64,000 bases of DNA, from contig CM043964.1 of assembly GCA_014529385.2 (NCBI GenBank), forward strand, positions 137,861,029 to 137,925,028, written 5' to 3'. This DNA comes from Adiantum capillus-veneris. Taxonomy: Eukaryota > Streptophyta > Polypodiopsida > Polypodiales > Pteridaceae. Below the pieces are notes generated by a model. The model was not told the origin of the DNA, did not search any database, and worked only from the letters and a program-made list of their open reading frames with translations. Both the position numbers and the translations under genes were made by a program. The number at the start of each line of letters is the position of its first letter. Positions within the stretch are counted from its first letter, which is position 1. This document shows, piece after piece, positions 33,696 to 43,930 of the stretch.

Positions 33696-35516
33696 CTATT
33701 TACGCTCCAGTTTGGTCCACTTTTGGTCTTTTGTTGTTTCTCTTTTTGATTTTTTAGATTCTTGTGATTTTGTTTCGGTTTTAGCTTTTCGTACCTGTTT
33801 TGTTTTCTCTTGCGTTCTTTCTTTTTGATTTTTTGAGAATTTTCCTGATATTTGATCTTTCACACAATCCTCTGCTTTTACAAGCATCAAATAGTGAGTT
33901 TTACCTTTTATCATGGGCATCAGGTTCTCTCTCGCTTTGTTTCCTACTCGTTTCCTCCGAGAGCGTTCTTGGCGTCTAGGGTGTTGATTAGCAAAATCAT
34001 AAAACTTGATATTCTCGGCTTCATTTCCACGCTCACTTGAGGTGTCTGAACACTCAGTATCTGCATCATTATTTACTTCCAAATGTTCAGAGGAGTTGTA
34101 AAACTCTTCTTGTTCTGGAGGTTCTACCGTTTCTTTTTCTGGTACAACGCTTACCATGTAATAGGGTAGCACATCATAGCCATCCTTATCGCAAAATTTT
34201 GTTGTTGGACTGTCGGTAATGGTACAGACATCCAATGTTGCTAGTATGTGTTCCCATTCTAGAGGTTCCAAGGCATCTTCAGGGAAAGGTTCCGAAATGT
34301 ACTCCTTATCCTCAATTGCTCTTTCTAAGACACAGTCCTCTCTTCTTAAGCTCCCACAATGTGAAGCTCCGCACATCCATAGCTCTTTTGGTTGCCCTAA
34401 CCATGCTGGTAGTTCTGATCCTGCTACTGCAGCCGAATCAAACTCTTCCACAGGTGTTTGGTTCACATCTTTGTAACTATGGTCTTTCAAGTGTATTTTA
34501 GTTGTCGTCTCGCCATGTATGAGGTACATGTGGTCATAACCCCAATCTTGGACCATCTTCAATTGTCTCATGAATGGTCATCCCAAGATTATCTCATAAT
34601 TTTTCTTTTTGTTGAAATCGATTATTGCAAATGTATGCTCATACTCGATTCTGCACGAAGTGACAATTACTTTTTCTAAGAGTCGTAGAGGCTTTTCCAT
34701 GAACCCATCTGCCAATTGCAGTTTCATTCTGGTAGCCCCCAAAACTGGTTTTTCCCATTTTTTCTAGATTTCCTTGGTGGCGATAGCAACCCCGCTCCAC
34801 TGTCAAGAATAGCCTTGGAGACTACTCCTTGGAATTCTACCAGTAGCGTAGTGTTTCCGTCTTCTCCCTTGCAATATTCTCCAACCTTATTCAATGGTAC
34901 TGGCCTGGTGTTTAGATTAGGCCTGTCCAACTCTGTGATCCCTTCTTGTAGCTTCAAGGTGGGGTCTTTCACTCCAAATTTTTCTAGGCATTTTCCTACT
35001 GTGGTCCACATGTTTGGCCTTAACCTTAGGAGTTCTGCTAACGTGATTGTGCATGCCACCGGGGTGGATAAAAACTCAATCAATCCTTGTGAATCCATCA
35101 CCTTGTTAGAAGAAAGTTTTTGAGATGGGATTGCTCTCACTTCCGACTTAGCTTCATACTCTCCCAAGTTAGAGGGTAAAGTTCTCAAAGAGTCTGGTTG
35201 GCTGTGCCCCGAACTAATAGATCCTTGGTCTCCCCTTGTGAATGTATCTCAAAGTTCATCTGCGATCTTGCCTCAAATTCTTCAATAGGAGGTAAGATCA
35301 CATTCTTTTCTTTTCTCGTGCTATTCATGTGGTGACTCATCCTATTAGCCTTGTTGGCCTCACGGATTTGCTTCCACAGATCATCTAGACCGAACCGTCC
35401 TTATCCATTTCTGCCAATATTTTAGGTTGGAACCCGTCACTTGCCCCATCGATGGTATTTGGCACTATGATAAGCTCTCCCTTGGACTTGTAATCATTAG
35501 TGAGTCTTTCCTTTGT
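33696..35516 (-). pseudogene. PR1 aspartic protease and flanking linkers, copy B
   Basis: The protease active site AILDSGAG is encoded around 34790-34812 (aspartate 34802-34804). A 1-nt deletion directly after it shifts the frame. The C-terminal half resumes near 34660, and the 291-codon stretch 33696-34571 begins MRQLKMVQDWGYD just after the ILGRP signature region. The rest is the acidic and lysine-rich linker to RT. Upstream, 34724-35188 holds the segment before the protease. Same job and place as PR1 in A. Confidence 0.85.
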
Positions 35517-36330
35517 TTATTCATGTTTCTCTAATGTTGGTTGGATAGGGGTTGGAGCTGGTGCCTCATGCCAATTTGCAAGTTTACCCAGCGGTTCTTC
35601 CATCAATGATTGAGCCGTCTCAATCATATTTTTACACATATCCAACCTCTGTTTTTCTATTTCTGCATATGGATAAGTCATCCACCTTTGCTCCTGGGTT
35701 TGGTTCTTTTTAAGTCGAGCTTCATAAGCTTTTAGAAGCGCATCCAACTGCTCGTTTACCTTGTCTGCTAGTACAGATCCTCTTGATCCTGCACTTTTGG
35801 GCTCTTCTATTTCCTTGGGTGCTATGGATGTTGTGGTGTGTGAGCTTAAGCTGGCTAGATCCTCTAACCGCTCCAATCTGTTCTTTGTATGTTTCAACTC
35901 CTCGGATAGGGATGTTTGCTCTCGTTCTTTCCTGGCCTTCCTACGCGCCTTTCTAGCTTTCCAAGTGCTTCTCTGATTTTTCGTTTTTGAACTTTGGGCA
36001 TCGGTTTTTAGTTCTTCAATTATGGGTTCGTTCGTCCTTCTTTGGGCTTGGGCTCGTGTTACCGCCTGAATAGGTATGGTTGTTTCATTTTTCGATCCTC
36101 CACTGGAAGGTACTATTTCTAACATGTTCAAGGTGGTTTTTGCTCCTTTACTCGGGTTTGTAGGGCAATCGGGAATCAAATGAGTAATTCCACATTCTGG
36201 GCAATACGCATTGACTCTAATGATTTTATCATGAGGACAGTCTCTCAATCAATGGTCTCCACCACACTTGTAGCAGGGTCCTGGGGTTCTTGAGGTGCTC
36301 CTTGAGCTCCTCTTTGCTGGTAAGCATGTC
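35517..36330 (-). pseudogene. gag zinc knuckles and coiled linker, copy B
   Basis: Minus-strand reading gives CYKCGGDH, TGA, then LRDC (first knuckle, cut by a TGG-to-TGA stop at 36248-36250) and CPECGITHLIPDC (second knuckle, CX2CX3HX4C). A 243-codon open stretch, 35517-36248, follows with a basic segment (WKARKARRKARKERE) and a coiled segment (EELKHTKNRLERLEDL). It continues into the PR1 region. The knuckles would bind element RNA. Confidence 0.85.
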
Positions 36331-36331
36331 T

Positions 36332-37549
36332 CTATCCACCCATGCCTCCATTGGCTATGAACATCAGTGTTCGTTCATCTAAGCTATATCTTCCTTCTCC
36401 TGTGGCCTGTGCAACAGTTGGTGGTCCTTGATTCCCTATCATGCTCCATGGTTCTAGTGTCGAGGGTTCTTCCGGTGGATAATAGTCAGGGTTTGCCGCA
36501 TATCCATTGGGATCTTCATAATATGCATGCATAGGCACCAAAGCCTTTTCTTCTGATTCAGTTATTGTTGGTGTGTATCTGATATCGACTGGTCATAATC
36601 CTGGTAGGGGTGGTTGTTGCCTCAACACCGGTTGTGGTCTTTCTACACCTACAGGTCCTGGTAAGTTGCCTGCTTGATATCTGGGCATCGGTGGAACTTG
36701 AGGGGAAGCTACTGGAGCTTGGGGAGCATAAGGTCTCTCTCTCACATATCTTTTGTTATAATAACATTCCTCGGTCCCATGGTTTGTCCATTTTTATTCA
36801 ATAGCACACCACTTAGGCGGTTTAGCCTGGGGTTTGGCATACAAGTTGATCTTTTTAAGCACTTCATCTACGAGCTGCTCCTAGTTTACCGCTACTTCTC
36901 CTTTCGGTGTTTTCTTAGAAGACCTGCTTCCACTTTGCTGTGAAGACGAATCATCATCAAGGTCCTTGAACTCCCCTTCTTTGTAGACCACACAATTGTC
37001 CACAAGGTATAGAGCCTCCTTGGTCAACTCATTCAACGTCGTGCTCCTCTTCATATGTAAGTCTTTCTGGAGATCTGCATTCCTTAGTCCTTGGATGAAT
37101 ATCAGCATAAGTCTGGACTGAGTTGGCAGTTCTTCAACAGAACAGAACTTAACATATCTTTTTAGTCTTGGGACTGCCTTTCGTACAGATTCTCCATCTT
37201 TCTCTTTGAATTTGTGGATCTGTGAGACGGTATTATGAGCTATTCCCCTTTGAGAGAATTCCTCAATAAACTCGTCAAACACTTCCTCCATCGACTCAAA
37301 GTCTCTACGCTCTACAGAGTCAAACCAAGTTGCAGCATCATCCTGTAGGGTTAGTCCAAACCCTACAAATTGGGTAGGAAAATCTAGCACCTCTTCGGCT
37401 CTAATTACACGCACAAAGGCTGCTACATGATCTCTTGGGTCTCTGTTTCCTGTGTATTTTTTGTTTACCCATTTTTGCACTTGAGAAGGTCTAATTCTGC
37501 GATGGTCTACAAATCTCATCATTGGATCACCCCGTCCCAGTCGATACAC
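36332..37549 (-). pseudogene. gag capsid domain and proline-rich linker, copy B
   Basis: The capsid lies at 36881-37549 (222 codons): VYRLGRGDPMMRFVD, AATWFDSVERRDFESMEEVF, EFSQRG, FKEKDGESVRKA, and a D/S-rich end. The segment 36332-36880 is the Y/P/G-rich linker to the zinc knuckles (AYYEDPNGYAANPDYYPPEE), with stops near 36780 and 36594. The sequence is close to copy A throughout. Confidence 0.88.
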
Positions 37550-37579
37550 CTCCTCAGGCCTTTTGTAATAGGCTGGTTT

Positions 37580-38768
37580 CTATCCCAATGGTGCTCCTAA
37601 GCCATAATTTCTAACGGTTCTCGCTGGAGGTGGTTCTTCTCTTCGAACTCGTTCTATGGGTGGTCCTCCAAGTTCTATCGACCCTTGTGTCTTTGTCTTA
37701 CTCTCTGTTTGATACCTTGAATAGTGTGGTGGTTCTTGCAAATCCCTGAGTCCTCTTGCGGCTTGATAACCATCTCGATTTCGGTCTGGTTCCATTGTTG
37801 CACTCTGTCAAAGCCATGCCTGCAATGATGGCTGGTTTGCTCGTTGGTCTTGGTTGTTGAATGCTTGCGGTCGGGTGGAATGTGAGGTAGTGTCATACTC
37901 ATCTGAAAAAGGATTCGTTGACTTGCTTGGGGTGTGGGCGGCTCTTGGCATTTTCTCAGGGGCATATGCTGATGCTCTTGGACCTGTTGCTCTTTCTACT
38001 TCCTCTAGGAGAATACGTTGGTATTCTCGCCCGTATCTATCAACCAAAACTATGCCCTTCCCCGTAGCAGTTTCATAAGAGAATAAGTAAAGAACCTTGT
38101 CTTTGCTTAATTCGTTTACATATGGTTCTTTGTTGCGAAAGTAAGAGACTATACTCTCACCCTCATGCTTGTAGATTCCCACGTTCTCGTTATAAGTTGG
38201 AATCCTGGTTGTTTTCTTATCATACATAAAAATAGCTCCGGGCCAATCAATGTTTGGTGGCGGTTCTTGAGTTTCTGAAACCATTTTCCCTTTCGCCACG
38301 CTATCTCCATATCTGTTGTAATCTTCAAGGTTACTAACTATTAAATAGTGGTTCCTCTTTTTGTCTTGGAATCTATCTCCATCATCATAGACGGATTATC
38401 TCCAATCTTTGAGCTAGCCTCTCTTCGATACAAATGCACTTGCGGCCTCGATAGTCAGAATAGACTAGGGCTCCTCTCGAGTTTGTTCCCTCTAAGAAGA
38501 TCACCGTGAGCCTGGAATCATTCAAAGGATTTTGGGAGGTGCTTCCTCCTCGCATAGGTCCATCATAGGTGAAACCTCCTGGCTGTTGACTACCCATCAT
38601 GAAGAAAGATTTGTCTGACGAAGTGTCAGTATCACTCCCTTCCTCAACAATCAGTGCTAGCAGATCTAGCCTTGCGTGAGTTACACTCTCTTCGGTGGAC
38701 ACTAAGCTACCTTGGTCACCTGCCACCTTCTGCTCTCTAATAATGTATCTTCCTGATCTTAAATTCAT
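37580..38768 (-). pseudogene. gag N-terminal region, copy B
   Basis: The start is ATG at 38768 (MNLRSGRYIIREQK). The frame stays open to 38385, where a short deletion causes a shift near EIIRL. Open stretches 37808-38299 and 37580-37795 continue the protein with FMYDKKTT, YLFSYETATGKGIVLVDRYG and an R/E/P-rich linker. I recognise no family. Copy A has the same region, which confirms it as gag rather than chance reading. Confidence 0.78.
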
Positions 38769-40340
38769 CAAACTTATCAATGCAATTTATCACAAACTCA
38801 ACCACTCACCTAGCAATGGGTCAGTATCTGCACAACTTCTTGCTTTGTTGCTGAATATACCTGTACACAAGCGTTTTAATTTCGGCAATTGAATCAAAGC
38901 ATTTATTTGCTAGAGGTTATCTTAGTAATGATTGGTATAATTAGAGAGTTAATCTCAACCACTACTGTATTTTATACACTGTTGATGTTCTGGATTAGGT
39001 TTGCTAATCTGGAATAGTACTTCCCTCAGTTATTGGTCAATTTACGCGAAAAAGTCTGAATTCAGTCTTTGCTTCGTCAAATGAGCAAACAAGGTCCAAA
39101 TTCACTTCTGAAAGAAGTTCTGGAACCCTTAAGCCAAATGGAATCTCACTGTCTATGCCAGGTCAAGTTTTCCTTGCAGTATGCCCCAATAGACATCCTA
39201 CGTGTAGGATGTCTCCTGCTATGTTTTGCCTGGATTTTTTCACTGTTGTTTCCCCTTGTTGTGATGAGCTTACAGCTGCTTTTACTTTTTGATTTGGACA
39301 CCTATTAGTTGGTCAATGAGTCAGGAATCTGTTCCGACGGCCTGTTGATGGTATTGATCAGTCTAATCAACTCCAAATTGGACCAAAACTGACTAGGAGG
39401 CTTGCCTTAGGCTATATAACACCTTACTATGCTCAAAGTCAAAATCTGGCTTCATTTTCTTGCATTAGACATCCTACACGTAGGATATTGTTTTCTTCAG
39501 AATGGCTTCAAACTCAAAGCCTAGACTCCCCTTGAGTTGCTGATCACCTTGGCATACTCAGAATTCAGTTTGGAGTCCCAAATCACTCAGAAGACATCCT
39601 ACGCGTAGGATGTCTTTTTGGCTTGTTTGACCCCAGATTTGTCCCACAGCTTCCCCTTGATGTCAGTAACCCAGTGGTATGCTTAGATTTTGGTTTGGAT
39701 GTCAAAAGTCCCAAATTTCAGCTGTTTTTTCTTTTTCAGTCAAAAGTGCTAAAGTCCGTTTTGAACCCAATTTTCTTACCCAAATGAGGTGAAACCCCTT
39801 TCAGTCACTCAATATATCATGCAAGACATGCTCATACAGCCATCTTATGGTTTTGGTTTTAAAATAATGTTTTGGCACTATTTGGGTAGGATGTCTGGCA
39901 ATTTCAGTCTATCTGGCCTTATCCTGTCAAGATATGGCCAAATTTCCACTTTCCAGTTGAAATTAGGTAAACCCTACCTCCTGAACACACTGGTCAACTC
40001 AAAATCCCAAAATTCCTCCCAGATTACTCCTACCTATCATGAAGAAATGGTGATATGGTGTTTTTGGTTGCTTTTTCGCCTCTCCGGACTCTCAAGCTCT
40101 CCTCTCACCACTTCTACCACTCCAACTCCTACTCTAGAACTCGACTACTACCTAAAACTACCTAAGTCTACCTCCTCTACCTAAGCCGAAGGATCTAGGC
40201 CAGACACACGCTTCCTAGACTCCCTCTAAGACCCAGAGAGTCCTCCACCCTCTGATCCTATCTAAATGTAAAGCGAGACTCTTGGCAAGCCAAAAATCCC
40301 AATCCTCAAGGACTAGTCTCGGTCACCTACCTAAGGTTTT
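38769..40340 (-). other. Non-coding 5' leader of copy B with palindromes
   Basis: Palindromes are at 39191-39214 (centre ACGTGT), 39467-39490 (one arm degraded) and 39592-39615 (perfect), and a single arm near 39885-39898. Distances from the gag ATG match those in A to within 3 bp. The leader is about 230 bp shorter than that of A and lacks the counterpart of A's 831-854 palindrome. Confidence 0.82.
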
Positions 40341-40361
40341 CATCCCCCACAGCGGCGCCAA
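40341..40361 (-). promoter_or_regulatory. Primer-binding site of copy B
   Basis: On the minus strand TTGGCGCCGCTGTGGGGGA follows the LTR end. It has the same TGGCGCC start as copy A and fits a tRNA-Asp-type primer, with mismatches beyond the ninth base. Confidence 0.75.
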
Positions 40362-41296
40362 TGTTGGACAGATACGCCACGACGGACGTCAGCACAGCGA
40401 GAACTCACCTAACATGTAATGTCATCTAAGGACGAAGCTCGACCCGCAGGTGCATGGAAGCAAGCATAAGGTGTCAACCTACACTCGACCGACTCCTAAC
40501 CAATTCCTACAAAGGTCTCTACCAATTGTCTAAGTCACAGCCTTCAAGAGTGCAAAAGAGGAAACTTCCTACAATGCTTTCTAGAGCCGAACACCCATCA
40601 AACAATCTCGAAACACCATAGAACTTGAAGGAGACCCTACTAATACCAATAGGCCGCTCTCCCTAAGGTCTATGAACCAAAATCACGACCCAAAACACCC
40701 GGTGCAGAAACACGTAGGATGTCTGGCCGAAATCTGCAGGTCTTCGTTTCTGAAATCTAAAGTGCCTAATGTGTATTTCTACTCAATGTGAACGCATGGA
40801 TATGCTGCAATGCAAAATTGGACAACGTATGCTCACCCAAACAACCGATGAAGCTCGTAGAAGGAGCTCATAAAGCCGGACCATACACGCGCAATGTTGG
40901 TATCGGCGCATAGCTCTAGTCGGGGGCAACATGCTGCACTTCTCCGCACTCGATTCCGACCACCGTAGCACATGTAGCATCAAGATGAAGCTTACACTCT
41001 CTCTCTCTCTCGTACACAGTACGCTCACTCACAGACTTCAAACTTGTTTTAAAATGACAAAAGGTCTTTCATTAAGGTCAAAAAGTGGTATATATACCTT
41101 ACAATGTCTCAAACCCTAAAGTTCCAAAATCAACCATCTACTCAATCTAGTTATCAAAACTGGGATACAATCTGGAAACTTCTGTAAGTCCCAATATTTA
41201 CAAGGTGAAAAATTGGGTTTTCCTCAATGAATGAATAATTACAAAAATAATAGTCCGCCGAGTAGTTAGATGCCGTGGGGTGTGTCCAGCTTCTAA
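40362..41296 (-). repeat. 5' LTR of copy B (935 bp)
   Basis: On the minus strand it begins TGTTAGAAGCTGGACACACC at 41296 and ends GTCCAACA at 40362. A TATA-like palindrome GGTATATATACC is at 41087-41098. A palindrome half-site (CACGTAGGATGTCTGG) is at 40711-40726. It differs from the left LTR mostly by transitions. Confidence 0.96.
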
Positions 41297-42158
41297 CAGT
41301 CTCTTTGAGAATTTAGGAACAAGGCTAAATTTCTCTTTGGCCTATCACCCGCAAACGGATGGCCAAAGTGAAATACCTAACCTAACAATTCTTGATCTAC
41401 TAAAAGCCTAAGTAACGGAAGTAGATCAAAGGTCCCAAGGTGAGAATTACTTACCCTTAGTGGAGTATGCCTACAATAACATTGTACATACTTCCACGAG
41501 AAAATCACCTTTCAAGGTAATTGAGGGAAGATAAAAAAGTCACCTGCTACTCAAAGTACACGGGAAGATCTTTGCTGCAGATGAGTACAGCGGAGACCTA
41601 CAAGAATCTTCCCAAAAGATTAAGGATGCTATCTCTATCTCACAGCAAAGGCAACGGCCTGCTGCTGGTAAGCACAGAAGAGCCCAAGCCTTTAAAGAAA
41701 ATGATTGGGTCTTACTTAAATTTTCAAAGGCTCGATTAAGGCACACGACGGGCAAGAATCATACGGAACACCAAAAGTACTATGCTAAGTTAGCAAAAAG
41801 GTACTATGGTCCCTTTTAGATTCTTAGGCCAATCAATGAGATGGCCTATCAACTCAAGTTGCCCAACCATTGGCTCATACACAATGCTTTCCATGTGAGC
41901 CTACTAAAGCCTTACAAAGGAGAGCCACCTCAAGAACCAACTCTTGAAGACCCACCGGAGATTGAGGACCAAGAAGAGGTGCTGCAACTCGAGTCCATTC
42001 TCCGACATGAAGACAAGGTACTAAGAGGCGGTAAGACTATCCGACGATACCTTATTAAGTTTAATAATTATCCTTTTGAAGATGCTAGATGGATGCAAGG
42101 CATACAATTAAAGGATAACCTAAACCTTTTCAATGCTTACAATGCTTCCCTGGAGTAA
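41297..42158 (+). pseudogene. Integrase end and chromodomain of chromovirus C
   Basis: After the second GTCTC the C integrase resumes: ENLGTRLNFSLAYHPQTDGQSE (read in two parts) gives the core glutamate. Frameshifts and stops damage 41390-41830. The final 105 codons (41841-42158) are open: LPNHWLIHNAFHVSLLKPYK is the classical end of chromovirus integrase, and residues about 45-105 are a chromodomain (ILRHEDKVLRGGKTIRRYLI, then FEDARWM). In such elements the chromodomain guides integration to particular chromatin. The stop at 42156-42158 ends pol. Confidence 0.92.
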
Positions 42159-43930
42159 GCAAATGTACAAATGTTTAAAATGAACAAAGTTTTTGTCTTA
42201 TAAGACTCTCTTTTTCTTTATTGTTCACAAAAATGAAGTAGTATGCATGCTTAGATCAAGTTTGCTGAGACAACGTCTCCTAAACACCAAGTAGAGCTTG
42301 TCACTCTGCTATGGAAGATTGATAGGACTAATGTGTAGACATGCTTGTGGCAGCTTAGGCTCTCAAGTGCCAAATGGATTAGTCATCCATTCTGGAACGA
42401 CGTGGTAGGGTAACATAATGATCCTCTACCCGCTAGAAAAAGGATTAAAGAATAGGTTTTATCTTCTCTACCCCATAGTCAAGGAAGACTATGATTTCAA
42501 AAGAGAGATAATGTAATAATAACTAATATCTAATTCTCCTAAATGATTTTCTCATGTTAAATTGATCATTTAATATGGGGAAGTGGCGGGGGAGAAAAAG
42601 CTAGAATATTGGTTAAACTGTCAGACCAGCCACATTAGGGATCCAAATGAGATACAATAGGGATCCAAAGGGGGTGCCATCTACAAAAGAGCAAGGTGCA
42701 ACAATGGGCTTTAAAGACCCTAAGGTTCAGCCCATTAAGACTTCCAAAATGCTAAGGTTCCAAAAATCAAAGGTTGTGTCCAATGGTTAAGCTTAGGAAA
42801 ATTGGATGCTTTGTGTGTGTGTGTACAAAAGCCTTCATGAATCCTACAAATGAGGGGGCAAGCCTTGCAAGTAGGGGATGAGAGAGAAACACACACACAC
42901 ACACACTCACAAGCCTCCTTTACACAAAGGAATGAGGGACACATGTGAGCTCCCTAGCCTAGATGCCCACAAGGTGTACTCAAATCCTATTGGATGGCCA
43001 TGGAGGTGGACCAATGAGAATTAGGCTAGAGTAAATCTAGTTTAATTAGTTTAGAAACACTTAATAAAAGAACCAATAAGAATTAAGCTCTCTAGAAGAC
43101 TATTGGACAGTCTCCCAAGGGGTCCAATGAGCATTTAATAGCTTAATGGCTTGCCTGATTCCTATTGGCCAGGAGGCAAAGGGGTCTAATGAGAGTTTAG
43201 TTGCATTAATTAATTACCTAAAGCTCTCACAAAAGCGGAAAGGGGGACACGTGTCAGAAGGCTATCACTTATGCTACTTAAATTTCATTGGCTAAGCTGG
43301 GAAAGGTCCAATGCGGTGTGAGCATGAGCAAATAGCAAGAGGGGTCGACCAAGAGAGAGAGGGGGCTGAATTTTTAAGGGCATTATTCCACACACACTCA
43401 CACTAGCTCATGTGTGAAGCAAGAAGACTCTCTCTCTCCTTCTCAAGCTTTAATGGAAAGTTTATCACCTACTCCAAGCTTGTGACAAGGGAGGCCTACA
43501 CCAACAACTCTTGGCTTTGTGATGCAATTCCAACCAAGAGCCAAGCTTCAATGCATGCCTATCTGCTCTACCATGCTAATTACTAAGCTATGCTATGCTA
43601 TTATGAGTGATTATGTGAGGAGATGTACATCTTTCTCGTAAGACTACTCCTTCTTCCTCTTAATCTACTCTCATACACTGCTAGCTCTCACCATCTTTGA
43701 AGGTGTGTGAGGTCTTGGGTCTGAGACCGTGAGGGAATTGATGTTGTGTTTTATAAGTGTTTTTCTTAGTCCTTGAAGCTTCCATCTTCATTGCACTAGC
43801 TAGTATTGAAGGAACACCAAGAATTGTATTGTAAAATGTCTCTAACGTGAGAAACCTATAATACAAAGCCTTTTGGAGGGGGGACCGGCTCCATGTAAAT
43901 CCGGTCCTCAACTGTTGTCAATAGCTTAAT
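42159..43930 (+). mobile_element. 3' non-coding end and presumptive 3' LTR of chromovirus C
   Basis: A purine-rich run GGGGAAGTGGCGGGGGAG (42579-42596) is a likely polypurine tract, so an LTR should start shortly after it; TGTCAGACCAGCC at about 42629 is a candidate. I could not fix the right end, because the 5' LTR is outside the window. The region holds four 33-bp modules with paired ATTGG/CCAAT motifs (42986-43316), as expected of a U3 promoter. Confidence 0.5.
42986..43316 (+). promoter_or_regulatory. Four 33-bp modules with inverted ATTGG...CCAAT pairs
   Basis: The modules lie at 42986-43018, 43099-43131, 43161-43193 and 43284-43316. Each is exactly 33 bp, starts like CCTATTGG and ends like GGTCCAATGAG; the third has TCTAAT. 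An extra single AACCAATAAG is at 43071-43080. CCAAT boxes are bound by NF-Y. The modules look like duplicated enhancers in the U3 of element C. Confidence 0.6.

Larger units (their letters stand above)
21844..41296 (-). mobile_element. Giant Ty3/gypsy LTR retrotransposon, copy B (complete, 19.45 kb)
   Basis: This is a full-length copy on the minus strand of the family seen as copy A. It has both LTRs, primer site, leader, gag, PR1, RT, RNase H, integrase, PR2, spacer, ORF3 and remains of the polypurine tract. Its two LTRs differ at about 13 of the first 290 positions by eye, mostly transitions, so it is younger than A. It sits in the integrase of chromovirus C with a perfect 5-bp duplication. 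At about 19.45 kb it is far larger than usual Ty3/gypsy elements; the excess is leader, spacer, PR2 and ORF3. Confidence 0.96.
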
